In this document: in pieces, positions 9,300 to 17,083 of the stretch
Numbering within the stretch: the first letter of the stretch is position 1
Layout of the letters: each line of letters starts with the position of its first letter
From: Mesorhizobium escarrei
GTDB lineage: Bacteria > Pseudomonadota > Alphaproteobacteria > Rhizobiales > Rhizobiaceae
Reading direction: 5' to 3'
Assembly: GCF_935825525.1 (NCBI RefSeq)
Contig: NZ_CAKXZT010000090.1
Span: 1-64,000, forward strand
DNA: 64,000 bases
The notes under the pieces: model-generated
The model's database searches: none
Told to the model about the DNA's origin: nothing
What the model saw: only the letters and a program-made list of their open reading frames with translations
Position numbers and translations under genes: made by a program

Positions 9300-10571
9300 G
9301 TCAAACAAGAAGATACGGCGGTGGCAATATCTGAAACGACCGAAATCGCCATAGTCGGCGCTGGCATTGTCGGTTTGGCAACGGCACTCCGGCTTGCGGC
9401 CGAGGGGCGCGAGGTGCTGCTCATCGACCCCAACGAGCCCGGCTCCGGCGCCTCGTTCGGCAACGCCGGAACGCTCGCCGAATATGCCTGCATGCCGGTT
9501 GGCAATCCGGCCCTGCTGCGCCAGCTGCCAAAACTGCTTTTCGATCCTGCCAGCCCTTTCGCCTTGCGCTGGACAGCGTTTTTCCAGCTTGCGCCCTGGC
9601 TGGTCCGCTTCGTGCGGCAATCGCTTCCGGCGGCCACCCGTGCCAATGCGCTGGCGCTCGCCGGCCTTCTGGCCGAGGCCCTGCCGGCCTGGGAGGAGAT
9701 GGTGAAGGAGGCCGATGTGGCCGACCTGCTGCGCCGCAACGGCTGTCTCTACCTGTATCGTCGCGAAAGCGATTTTGCCAAGGCCGCTGGGGGCAGGGCG
9801 CTGCGCGCGGGATTTGGCGTCCATCAAGACGTTCTGACGCCGGAAGAGGTGGCAGCGCTGGAGACCGCCTTGCCTCCGATCGGGGCCAGCGGTTTGTATT
9901 TCCCGGACTCCATGAATGTCACCGATCCCAAGACACTGATGCGGCGGCTGCTCGATGCCGCGACCGCTCGCGGCGTGTCGGTGGCGCAGGCTGCTGTAAC
10001 CAGGCTGCGGGTCGAGGCGGACGGTGTCAGGCTCAGCGGTTCCGGCCTTCGCGTCAAGGCAAACACGGTGGTGATCGCCGCGGGCGCGCAATCGCGGGTG
10101 TTGGCCATGCAGGCCGGCGACAGGATCCCGCTCGAAACCGAGCGCGGTTATCATCTCGAATTCCCGACCGAAACGCCTTTGCTCAGTCGTCCGGTCTGCC
10201 CTGTCGATCTCGGATTCTATATGACGCCGATGACCGGCCGGCTGCGTGTCGCAGGAACAGTCGAGCTCGGCGGGCTTGCAGCGCCGGCAAATCCGCGCCG
10301 GCTGGCGCTGCTTGATCGCGGCGTCAGGCAGTTCTTTCCCCAACTCGGTCGGCCTTCATCCGAATGGCTCGGGTTCCGGCCGTCGCTGCCCGATTCTCGG
10401 CCGGTCATCGGTCGATCGCGTGGCAGCCATAGGGTGATCCATGCCTTCGGTCATGGGCATCTCGGCCTCACTCTGGCGCCGATCACGGCCCGCATGGTCG
10501 CCGACCTGATTGCCGGACGCGGCGATCCTGACTGCCTCGCGCCCTTTGCGGCGGACCGCTTCAGTGCTTGA
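9297..10571 (+). CDS. FAD-dependent oxidoreductase (D-amino-acid dehydrogenase/DadA-like)
   Basis: 424-aa member of the DAO family, which oxidises D-amino acids, glycine, sarcosine or related secondary amines using FAD. The N-terminal Rossmann motif IAIVGAGIVGLATALRLA binds the ADP part of FAD (residues about 17-34). Further typical parts are GSGASFGNAGTL (about 51-62), VVIAAGAQSR in the middle, and the C-terminal FAD closure near GHGHLGLTLAPITARMVADLI. The ATG at 9297 is preferred over a GTG at 9258 because the upstream stretch is repeat DNA. Together with the MocR regulator and the polyamine-type importer it suggests uptake and oxidation of an amino compound. The substrate is unknown. Confidence 0.87.
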   Translation: MVKQEDTAVAISETTEIAIVGAGIVGLATALRLAAEGREVLLIDPNEPGSGASFGNAGTLAEYACMPVGNPALLRQLPKLLFDPASPFALRWTAFFQLAPWLVRFVRQSLPAATRANALALAGLLAEALPAWEEMVKEADVADLLRRNGCLYLYRRESDFAKAAGGRALRAGFGVHQDVLTPEEVAALETALPPIGASGLYFPDSMNVTDPKTLMRRLLDAATARGVSVAQAAVTRLRVEADGVRLSGSGLRVKANTVVIAAGAQSRVLAMQAGDRIPLETERGYHLEFPTETPLLSRPVCPVDLGFYMTPMTGRLRVAGTVELGGLAAPANPRRLALLDRGVRQFFPQLGRPSSEWLGFRPSLPDSRPVIGRSRGSHRVIHAFGHGHLGLTLAPITARMVADLIAGRGDPDCLAPFAADRFSA

Positions 10572-10595
10572 CGGTACGTCGGCTCCGCCGCGGTG

Positions 10596-10701
10596 ATGCA
10601 TGTTCGCGCAAAAGTGTGCAGCGGTTTTGCGATAACGACGACATGCATAAACAACACCTAAAGCGCGTCGCATGAGGCCGGTCAAACGCGACGCGCTTTA
10701 G
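10596..10701. repeat. RIME-like rhizobial mosaic palindromic repeat
   Basis: Three nested or adjacent dyads: ATGCATGT (10596-10603) with ACATGCAT (10641-10648); CGCAAAA (10607-10613) with TTTTGCG (10625-10631); and a perfect 14-bp pair starting CTAAAGCGCG (10658-10671) with its complement at 10688-10701. The arrangement matches the intergenic mosaic elements of Rhizobiales. A diverged copy lies at 12985-13068, and a fragment is seen near 11141-11165. Confidence 0.65.
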
Positions 10702-10744
10702 CGCAGCGCGTGAGTATTGGATAGGCATTCGGCACCATTCAAGC

Positions 10745-10773
10745 AAAAACCCGCCCCGGTCTCCGGAGCGGGT
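10745..10773 (-). terminator. Rho-independent terminator on the minus strand
   Basis: Read on the minus strand, an 11-bp GC-rich stem (arms 10749-10759 and 10763-10773, loop of 3 nt, one G-U pair) is followed by five T. No minus-strand protein gene lies upstream of it, so it may end a small RNA. On the plus strand the T-tract is poor, so it is probably not the terminator of the FAD gene. Confidence 0.6.
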
Positions 10774-10941
10774 CTGTTGCCTGAGGCGGAACTCAACACA
10801 TGTCCGCAGCCGCAAGGTCGCCTCGAGGTGCTGAAGATCTGGTTAACCGGTCATATTTGATTCAAATCCAGCTGTGGATGTTCGCCTTTGGGTAAATCGA
10901 ATTGGGCCATGCTTGTCGAACGGCGGGCAGAAGGAGAATCC

Positions 10942-11133
10942 ATGACTAGCGACTTTGCCGCAGCCCACCTCCATCTTGAACGAGCCTGCCACTATTTGCG
11001 CGGCGATGACGAGACGAGCAGCGCGGCTCGCGCCGCCCTGGACATCCTGATCGATGCAATTGTCGCAGCCCAGTACAAGCGTCCGCCCGCGGACGTGGTG
11101 GAATTTCCCAGAACGGCAAGACAGCGACAGTGA
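10942..11133 (+). CDS. Small hypothetical protein, 63 aa
   Basis: The ATG at 10942 follows a strong AAGGAGAA ribosome site. The product is soluble, mildly acidic at its N-terminus, and predicted helical (MTSDFAAAHLHLERACHYLRG...). It ends in a basic tail (FPRTARQRQ). No domain was recognised and there is no signal peptide or membrane segment. It stands alone between a terminator/repeat region and the HTTM-like gene. The good ribosome site and codon use make it a likely real gene; the function is unknown. Confidence 0.6.
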   Translation: MTSDFAAAHLHLERACHYLRGDDETSSAARAALDILIDAIVAAQYKRPPADVVEFPRTARQRQ

Positions 11134-11407
11134 GCGAACTCCTAAAGCGCGGCGCCATGCAGTCGCGGGCGAAACAAATGGAGGGGGAATGGCCAGTTCA
11201 ATTTAAACGCATTCCGCGCCGGGTCCGCCGTACCCTCTCCCAATGGCTGATGCTCGGTAGGCGGAGCTACCGACAACGCCGGATTGACTCCTATCTGCGC
11301 CCGTGCTGATGTTGCAGTGCAACATAGAGCAGCGGTTCCGAAGGCGGCAAGCCGTCCCCAGTTGGACGCCAAAAGAACCTGCAGGGGAACTTGAGGGGGC
11401 TTAACTG

Positions 11408-12907
11408 GTGTTTATTGGGCAGCCGCAGTACTCAAGCGCGACGCCGTTATGGAACGTTGGTCGCGGCAAAATCACGAAAGTCAGCGGTCGGGACGATACA
11501 TTTGACGGGTTGACCGCATTTACCCCTTTCTGGGCAATGGCGGCGATCTTCAGTATCGCCGGTGACATCTACGCGATGCTTGGCTACAAAGGGCCGCTTT
11601 TTGCCGCTCTGAGCTGGTCGGTCGTCCTGTTCAGCCTGCTACTTCTGCTGTACCCGAGGCGAACCGAGTTTTTGATCGGGCTCGTGATGGTATCGCTTGT
11701 GCTGTACGCACTGCGCATGCCGGTCGCTTCGAACAACAAGACGATCACGGCGGTGATGAACGGGGCGATCCTGCTCAGCGCAGCAGTGCTCTATCTGCGG
11801 GCCGCCGGCCGCGGCGACGCACTGGCCCGGATGGACCTTTATCAGCAGATCCGGATCGTCGCCCGGTCGCTGCTCGCCATCATGTATTTCTACGGCATCT
11901 TCCACAAGATCAATACTGATTTCCTCGATCCTTCCGTGAGTTGCGCGGTGGGCCTCTACGCTCCGCTGGCTCGACCGTTCGGCCTCGATGACAATCTGTT
12001 TGGCCGGTATCTTGCGATCTTCGCCACCTTCGTCATTGAGGCGATCGCGATCGTGTCTCTCTACTGGAAGCGCTATTTCGCCGTGGGGTTCATCCTCGCA
12101 CTCGTCTTCCATTACGTGATCCCGATCTCGGCCTATTCCTGGTACATGGACTTTTCCAGCCTGGTGTTCGCGCTGTATGTGCTGAGCATCCCCACGCCCG
12201 CCAGCGAGGCGCTCTATCGCACCTCGCTGGAGTTTACCAATCCGCTGCGCGAGATGTTCGGGCGGGTCGGGATCTTGCTGCCGGGCGCGGCCGTGATGCT
12301 GTTCGCCATCACTCTCGTCATTCTGCTCACCTATGCTTTTCCCGGGCGCTCCTTCGACATGATGGTCCACTCCGTCTGGATCCTCATTTGGGCGGTAGTG
12401 GGCGGCGCGGCGATGGTCGTGCTGGCCCATGTGGCTCTGCAGAACCTGCCTTGCAAGACCGCTTCCTCGCCGCGCCAGCCGCTCTGGGTCTATTTGGTGC
12501 CGGGCTTGTTCTTCCTCTCCTGCCTGTCACCCTATGTCGGGCTCAAGACGGAGAGTTCCATCAACATGTTCAGCAATCTGCACACGGAAGCCGGCCAGAC
12601 CAACCATCTGCTCTTTCCCAAACCACCATACCTGTTCAACTATCAGAACGAGGTGGTGAAGATCGTTGATTCCTCGGAGCCTCATCTCGTGCGGCAGTCG
12701 CGGGCGGGCAATTACCACGTCCTCCTCGATCTCAAGAAACAACTGCGCCGGAAGCCGGAGGCTTGGGTGACCTACGTGAAGGATGGCGAGACGATTACCC
12801 GCGCCACGGCGGCGACCTTGGCGGGCGAAATGCCCAACCTTCTCGAACGCAAATTGCTTATGTTCAAGTTGGTGGATTTCGAGCGGCCGAAGGCCTGCAC
12901 CCACTGA
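11408..12907 (+). CDS. Polytopic membrane protein, HTTM/vitamin K carboxylase-like
   Basis: 499-aa integral membrane protein with about ten hydrophobic segments in the first 380 residues, then a soluble C-terminal region (about 395-499). The segment MYFYGIFHKINTDFLDP resembles the core of HTTM-domain proteins, the bacterial relatives of gamma-glutamyl carboxylase. These genes often sit beside a DCC (DUF393) thiol-disulfide protein, and one lies just downstream at 13065-13466 in convergent orientation, which supports the assignment. The start is a GTG at 11408 behind a GAGGGGG ribosome site. Substrate unknown. The family call is from pattern and neighbourhood, not from a search. Confidence 0.6.
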   Translation: MFIGQPQYSSATPLWNVGRGKITKVSGRDDTFDGLTAFTPFWAMAAIFSIAGDIYAMLGYKGPLFAALSWSVVLFSLLLLLYPRRTEFLIGLVMVSLVLYALRMPVASNNKTITAVMNGAILLSAAVLYLRAAGRGDALARMDLYQQIRIVARSLLAIMYFYGIFHKINTDFLDPSVSCAVGLYAPLARPFGLDDNLFGRYLAIFATFVIEAIAIVSLYWKRYFAVGFILALVFHYVIPISAYSWYMDFSSLVFALYVLSIPTPASEALYRTSLEFTNPLREMFGRVGILLPGAAVMLFAITLVILLTYAFPGRSFDMMVHSVWILIWAVVGGAAMVVLAHVALQNLPCKTASSPRQPLWVYLVPGLFFLSCLSPYVGLKTESSINMFSNLHTEAGQTNHLLFPKPPYLFNYQNEVVKIVDSSEPHLVRQSRAGNYHVLLDLKKQLRRKPEAWVTYVKDGETITRATAATLAGEMPNLLERKLLMFKLVDFERPKACTH

Positions 12908-12984
12908 GCGCCGCTCTCGCGAATGAAACGGATAGATTTCGCCGGGCAGTCGACTTAAGCCATCCATTTCGCCGGGAAATGTCC

Positions 12985-13068
12985 AAGCGCGTCGCTCGTC
13001 GTTATCGCGAAACCGCTGCGCGGCCTCGGGCCAGGCCCGAGGGCATGCTTTTGGGCGACGTGCTTTAG
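12985..13068. repeat. Diverged second copy of the RIME-like repeat
   Basis: AAGCGCGTCGC (12985-12995) pairs with GCGACGTGCTTTAG (13055-13068). Between them lie TCGTTATCGCGAAACCGCTGC, the reverse complement of the core of the copy at 10596, and a tight hairpin CCTCGGGCC-A-GGCCCGAGG (13024-13042). The stop codon of the DCC gene (13065-13067) lies inside it. Confidence 0.55.
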
Positions 13069-13466
13069 CGCCGTTCGAGGTCGGCAGGGATGAGCGAGCG
13101 GCCGCGAAGCCTCAGGGTGGCCCGGCGTCCGAGCTTGAGCGCCGGATAGATCAGGCGCGCCGCCGTCCTGTTTGAGAGAATCCTGCGGTTGAGCCAGCCG
13201 AAAAGCGTCGAAGAGGAACTGAGGATCGCCAGGAGATTGATAGCTTCCTCGCCGTGGTAGACGCGGTCCTCGAAAACGAAGAGCATGCCCTCGTTGAGGT
13301 CGAGGCCCTGGCGCTGAAACCCGACAACGCGCGGGTCGCCGGAGCGCGCGTCGAGCAACTCGACAGGACCGACCGCGTCGCGCAGCCGGGCAAAGCGGAC
13401 ATAGCTCTGGCAGAAGATGCAGTCGCCGTCATAGACGATGAGCGCCGTTTTGCCGGGTGGCTTCAT
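13065..13466 (-). CDS. DCC-family (DUF393) thiol-disulfide oxidoreductase-like protein
   Basis: 133-aa protein with the diagnostic N-terminal motif YDGDCIFCQS (residues about 11-20), giving the family its D-x-x-C-x-x-C name. The two cysteines are placed like those of thioredoxin-fold redox proteins. The rest matches the family: a VELLDARSGDPRV strand, F-E-D-R-V-Y-H-G-E-E-A-I turn and a C-terminal ARLIYPALKLGRRATLRL helix. The ATG at 13466 overlaps the stop of the upstream small membrane protein gene by four bases, so the two are translationally coupled. It probably works with the HTTM-like protein encoded by the neighbouring convergent gene. Confidence 0.85.
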   Translation of the reverse strand: MKPPGKTALIVYDGDCIFCQSYVRFARLRDAVGPVELLDARSGDPRVVGFQRQGLDLNEGMLFVFEDRVYHGEEAINLLAILSSSSTLFGWLNRRILSNRTAARLIYPALKLGRRATLRLRGRSLIPADLERR

Positions 13467-13651
13467 TGCACCGTCGGATCCTGACTGTGCTCGATCGGTG
13501 CTTCTACGGAGCCATCGATCGCGCAATTGCCGTAGAACGCGCAGCCGGAGATGACGGGCAGGTTGCTGAAGGCGTCGAGGATGGCGACGAGCACCAGCCC
13601 GACAATGCCGAGCATCAACATTTTCTTGTAGGCGGACAAGTCGCGAAGCAT
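13463..13651 (-). CDS. Small single-span membrane protein coupled to the DCC gene
   Basis: 62 aa with one membrane helix (MLMLGIVGLVLVAILDAF, about residues 11-28) followed by an outward or periplasmic tail containing two cysteines (GCAFYGNC). AAAGGA lies upstream of the ATG. Its stop overlaps the DCC start in ATGA. The paired cysteines make it a candidate redox partner of the DCC protein; this is inference. No named family was recognised. Confidence 0.65.
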   Translation of the reverse strand: MLRDLSAYKKMLMLGIVGLVLVAILDAFSNLPVISGCAFYGNCAIDGSVEAPIEHSQDPTVQ

Positions 13652-13846
13652 CCTGGTCCTTTGCTGCTTGAATCGGACCTGGTCTATCCGACGTCAAACC
13701 CGATATTGTGCAGCGCAACAATGGGTGAAGATCGGCGGAAAATCAAGCGAAATGCTGAATTTCGCCGACTGTATGTGCCATTGCGTCGGCGGCAATTTCG
13801 ATCGGCGATCCGGGATCTCCGAGCCAATTCGCACTTGCCACAAAGT

Positions 13847-14974
13847 ATGATGCGATGCACAATCGCCATCGAAACCGAAGGACCGGGCCGGCCAATAGGC
13901 CGTATCCAGGAAACGCTGAAGTTGAACCTGCCCCTACGTGAGACCTGGCTGGATACCGCCAAGGGCTTGGGAATCACCCTCGTCGTCATGGCCCACGTCC
14001 TCGACCACAGCACCTGGCGATGGGCGCACCCGATTTACTTTGCGACATCGCTCTTCTTCATGCCGTTCTTCTTCATCATATCCGGCTACCTTTTTGCCGT
14101 CACGGAGAGGAAGGCGCTTTTCGGGAAGCGCGCCCAGGGCCTGCTCATCCCTTATGTGATGTTTCTTGGCGCGATCATGGCGAGCGTGCTCGTTGTGGAC
14201 TTGTTGCGCGGCGACACCCCGGCGCCCTGGCAGATCAGGGAACTCATCACCGACGCCCTGCTGGGCGGACGGCACCTGACGCGCGAACTCGGCGTGTTCT
14301 GGTTCGTCACCTGCCTTGTCGCCACGCAACTTGTCTACAACGAGGTCGCGATCAGGACCAGCGGGCCGACCGATCCCGGCATGCTGATCTTCGTCGGCGC
14401 ATCCGTCGGCCTCGCCTATTCAATCCAGACCTATTGGCAGGAGGTGCGCGCGCCGCTAGCTCTGACGAACGTGCCGCTCGCCATCGGCGCGTTCTGGTTC
14501 GGACATTTCCTGCGCGAACGCGGCATGAGCGCGCTGTGGTCGGCGGTGTTTGTCGTGGCGGTTGCCGGGGTCGCGCTCGCGGCGGCGCGGACGGGGTCCG
14601 ACTTTACCTTCAGCATGAAGAACGCCATCTTCGGCCCCCCACTTCTCGGCCTGCTCGTTGCACTGGCGATCTCGACCTTTATCCTCGGCCTCATCCGCTT
14701 CATGGCGATGCCGAGCTTGCGCATCGCTCCGTTGGCGGAAATCGGCGCGGCCTCCCTGGTGATCATGTTCGTCCATCAGTTCGTTCATTTCACGCTGCGT
14801 GACTTCGGAATGTCTTCCGAGTTGGCGCTGATCGCCCTGTCGCTGGGACTTCCCTATCTGCTCTATCGCGGCCTGAGATCGTCCCGGATACTGTCTCCCT
14901 GGTTCATCGGAAGCGGAGACCTTTCGCTCAGCATCCAACTGATGAGGCGGAGCCTCGCCTTCCGGGCAGGCTGA
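13847..14974 (+). CDS. Acyltransferase family 3 (OafA/YrhL-like) membrane protein
   Basis: About 375 aa, with roughly ten membrane helices. Family-3 acyltransferases transfer acetyl or other acyl groups to surface sugars or lipids. The N-terminal signature RETWLDTAKGLGITLVVMAH carries the conserved aspartate and histidine, followed by FFMPFFFIISGYLFA, matching the family pattern. The start is uncertain: tandem ATG codons at 13847 and 13850 lack a good ribosome site, and a TTG near 13921 would fit the family length better. The gene is divergent from the DCC pair and stands alone. Likely role: modification of exopolysaccharide, lipopolysaccharide or Nod-factor-like molecules. The substrate cannot be deduced. 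Confidence 0.82.
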   Translation: MMRCTIAIETEGPGRPIGRIQETLKLNLPLRETWLDTAKGLGITLVVMAHVLDHSTWRWAHPIYFATSLFFMPFFFIISGYLFAVTERKALFGKRAQGLLIPYVMFLGAIMASVLVVDLLRGDTPAPWQIRELITDALLGGRHLTRELGVFWFVTCLVATQLVYNEVAIRTSGPTDPGMLIFVGASVGLAYSIQTYWQEVRAPLALTNVPLAIGAFWFGHFLRERGMSALWSAVFVVAVAGVALAAARTGSDFTFSMKNAIFGPPLLGLLVALAISTFILGLIRFMAMPSLRIAPLAEIGAASLVIMFVHQFVHFTLRDFGMSSELALIALSLGLPYLLYRGLRSSRILSPWFIGSGDLSLSIQLMRRSLAFRAG

Positions 14975-15175
14975 GCACGAACGCGTCCGGGTGACGGCAG
15001 CAGCGGTTTCCTTCCGGATCGGAGACGTCCAGCGCCCGGCTTGTCTGCTTTACCGGCCCGTTTCGGGCGAGCGTGTCGGCATCCGAGTACGATTCCGGGC
15101 AGGACACCTTCCTGGCCCCCTGTTCCCGCGAGGGCGGCGGGCGTATTCTCGCGGTCCGACGGGGGAGAGATTGCG

Positions 15176-15982
15176 ATGGCTGAGGCAACGCGCCACGACG
15201 CCTGGCAGGCCGGGGATAGCTACGACCTCTATATGGGGCGATGGAGCCGTCAGATCGCTCCACCCTTCCTGAATTGGCTCGATCCGCCGGAGGGCCTGGA
15301 CTGGCTGGAGGTGGGTTGCGGAACCGGGGCGCTCTCGGCAGCCATCCTGGCGCGCCGCAACCCCAGGAGCCTGATGGCCATAGATCCATCTGAGGGTTTT
15401 CTCGCCAAGGCGCGTGCAAACGTGCCGGACAAGCGTGTCGAGTTTCTTGCAGGCGACGCGCAGGCCTTGGCAGTCGAATCGGGCAGCAAGGACATGGTCG
15501 TGTCGGCGCTTGTTCTCAACTTCGTGCCCGACAAGCAAAAGGCGCTTGCCGAGATGCGGCGAGTGGCCCGCCCTGGAGCGACGATTGGATTCTATGTGTG
15601 GGATTATCCTGGCGGCGGCGTGGAATTCATGCGGGCCTTCTGGACCGCTGCGACGGCGCTTGACCCCGGTGCCATCGACCTTACCGAGGACAGGCGTTTT
15701 CCATTTTGCACACAAGATGGACTGACCGATCTTGCGGAGAAGGCGGGCCTTGTTTCCATCGAGTCCACCAGGGTTGAGATGCCCGCTGTGTTCAAGGACT
15801 TTGAAGACTATTGGCATCCCTTCACCCTGGGTGCGGGGCCGGCGCCCGGCTATTGCATGAGTCTCGAACCCGCAGCTCGCCAGAGATTGATGGAGACGCT
15901 CCGCGACAGTCTGCCGCGCGGCGAGGGCGGGTCCATTCCCCTGAAAACGAGAGCCTGGGCAGTCAAGGCGAAGGTGGGCTGA
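15176..15982 (+). CDS. SAM-dependent methyltransferase (class I)
   Basis: 268-aa cytoplasmic methyltransferase. The SAM-binding motif I is LEVGCGTGALSAAI (residues about 44-57), followed by an acidic post-I residue in LMAIDPSEGFL and motif III-like VVSALVLNFVPDKQKALAEMRRV, typical of the UbiE/Methyltransf_11 group. The ATG is preceded by GGGGGAGA. Monocistronic as far as visible. The acceptor molecule is unknown. Confidence 0.85.
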   Translation: MAEATRHDAWQAGDSYDLYMGRWSRQIAPPFLNWLDPPEGLDWLEVGCGTGALSAAILARRNPRSLMAIDPSEGFLAKARANVPDKRVEFLAGDAQALAVESGSKDMVVSALVLNFVPDKQKALAEMRRVARPGATIGFYVWDYPGGGVEFMRAFWTAATALDPGAIDLTEDRRFPFCTQDGLTDLAEKAGLVSIESTRVEMPAVFKDFEDYWHPFTLGAGPAPGYCMSLEPAARQRLMETLRDSLPRGEGGSIPLKTRAWAVKAKVG

Positions 15983-16135
15983 TGACTGGCATGCCATGTC
16001 GCGCCAGACCGGCAGGCCGCAAACTGTGCTGTTCGGCTAAGAGCTGTCCGGCGCAAAGTTCGGGTTGACCGGCCTTGTGCGCGAAGCGACTATTCGTCTG
16101 GATAGCCGAGATGCAGATTGCGCGAGGAGATTACG

Positions 16136-16441
16136 ATGGACGAGCCCGATCGGTGGCGTCACATGTCGAGCGCGCCAAGGGATGGCAGCCGAATCCTTGT
16201 CACGGTTCGGCCGTCGGAACAGGGGCCGGCGGAAGTCGACCTGGCTTACTGGTCTCGAGCCGACCAGTTCGGCAGCGAAGGCTGGCGCGCTTCCGACTCG
16301 TCGCCCGGACGCGTGGTTGAATACGCCGAACCCGAGCTGAAATGCTGGATGCCGCTGCCGACAGCCAATCTGAGCAAGGGTTCAATGCCGAGCCCCTGGG
16401 ACGAAGAAGATGTTCCGCTGCTCGATGGATCGGGGATATGA
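16136..16441 (+). CDS. Conserved-looking hypothetical protein, 101 aa
   Basis: The start at 16136 has a GAGGAG ribosome site. The opening W-R-H-M-S-S-A-P-R-D-G-S-R-I-L-V-T-V pattern is one I associate with small phage and rhizobial proteins that begin W-x-x-M-x-x-A-P-(R/K)-D-G, often with a later W-x-P-L-P near the end, as here (CWMPLPTA). Soluble and tryptophan-rich. Function unknown; monocistronic. Confidence 0.6.
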   Translation: MDEPDRWRHMSSAPRDGSRILVTVRPSEQGPAEVDLAYWSRADQFGSEGWRASDSSPGRVVEYAEPELKCWMPLPTANLSKGSMPSPWDEEDVPLLDGSGI

Positions 16442-17083
16442 GGCTGAGCGGGAAGGGGAGCTTTTCACCGTAAGAAAGGCATTGGGATCGAGCCGAACCC
16501 CGCTGTCGTGCTCACCGACGCCAGAACGAGTTGGCGATCTCCGCCTCGACTTGCGCCAGCGTCAACCCAATGTCCTCAATCAGTTCGGGTGCATCTTTCG
16601 CACGCGCCCCAGTTTCCAGCGAAATCGAGCAAGCTTGTCCCAGGCGACAAAACTGATCATCGGCGCGGCTGGTCGATTTGACCGGCGGTCCATACCGCCG
16701 GATAGAAGTCCAATACGTTGGTCGGAACGTTGCTCAGACGCTCCGGTGGAAGGGACGCCAGAGCTGAAAAAGCCGTGCGCGATATACACTACCAGCCTGC
16801 CATAGGTTGATCGCGGTGGTCCGGAGATCAAATCCGCGGACCGTTGATGCCCGGCAGGCCCGCTGTTTCTCAAGATAGCGCGCGAGCGTAATATCGTGGC
16901 GTAACGGCCCGCCGCGCGGCTGCTCACTCTGACTGGGATCGTCATGCCAGGTGGGCCATTCGATCGGGCTCGGGCGTAGCACAGTGTCCTCCTGAGGTAC
17001 TCGTGCCGACACTATCTCCCGCCGCCGTGAGAAACGCGTTGGAGCCAGCGTGAAGGATTCGTGAAAACGCCAGACCAAACAAA
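16442..17083. other. Mostly non-coding region with a gene remnant
   Basis: 640 bases. It holds the frameshifted DUF1127 remnant (16512-16660, minus) and, next to 17084, the leader of the BTAD regulator. Several open frames of 60-130 codons cross it on both strands but none has a ribosome site plus protein-like composition. It appears to be degraded DNA. Confidence 0.4.
16512..16660 (-). pseudogene. Frameshifted DUF1127-like small protein
   Basis: On the minus strand, an ATG at 16660 opens MISFVAWDKLARFRWKLG in one frame, and the matching C-terminal half, APELIEDIGLTLAQVEAEI...FWRR, continues in another frame to a stop at 16512. Together they make an about 50-aa protein with the L-x-D-I-G-L-x-x-x-x-V-E-x-E hallmark of DUF1127 (short basic proteins, some of which affect phosphate and RNA metabolism in alphaproteobacteria). 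A single indel near 16590 would restore it. A broken gene or a sequence error are both possible. Confidence 0.5.

Larger units (their letters stand above)
10572..10941. other. Intergenic region with mosaic repeat and orphan terminator
   Basis: About 370 bases without a protein gene. It contains the palindromic mosaic repeat (10596-10701), a strong minus-strand terminator hairpin (10745-10773), and about 165 further bases with no coding potential that could encode a minus-strand small RNA ending at that terminator. Confidence 0.45.

Noticed and set aside
11142..11372. 76-codon minus-strand frame with a signal-peptide-like start
   Set aside because: TTG start without ribosome site, overlaps a repeat fragment, no family pattern.
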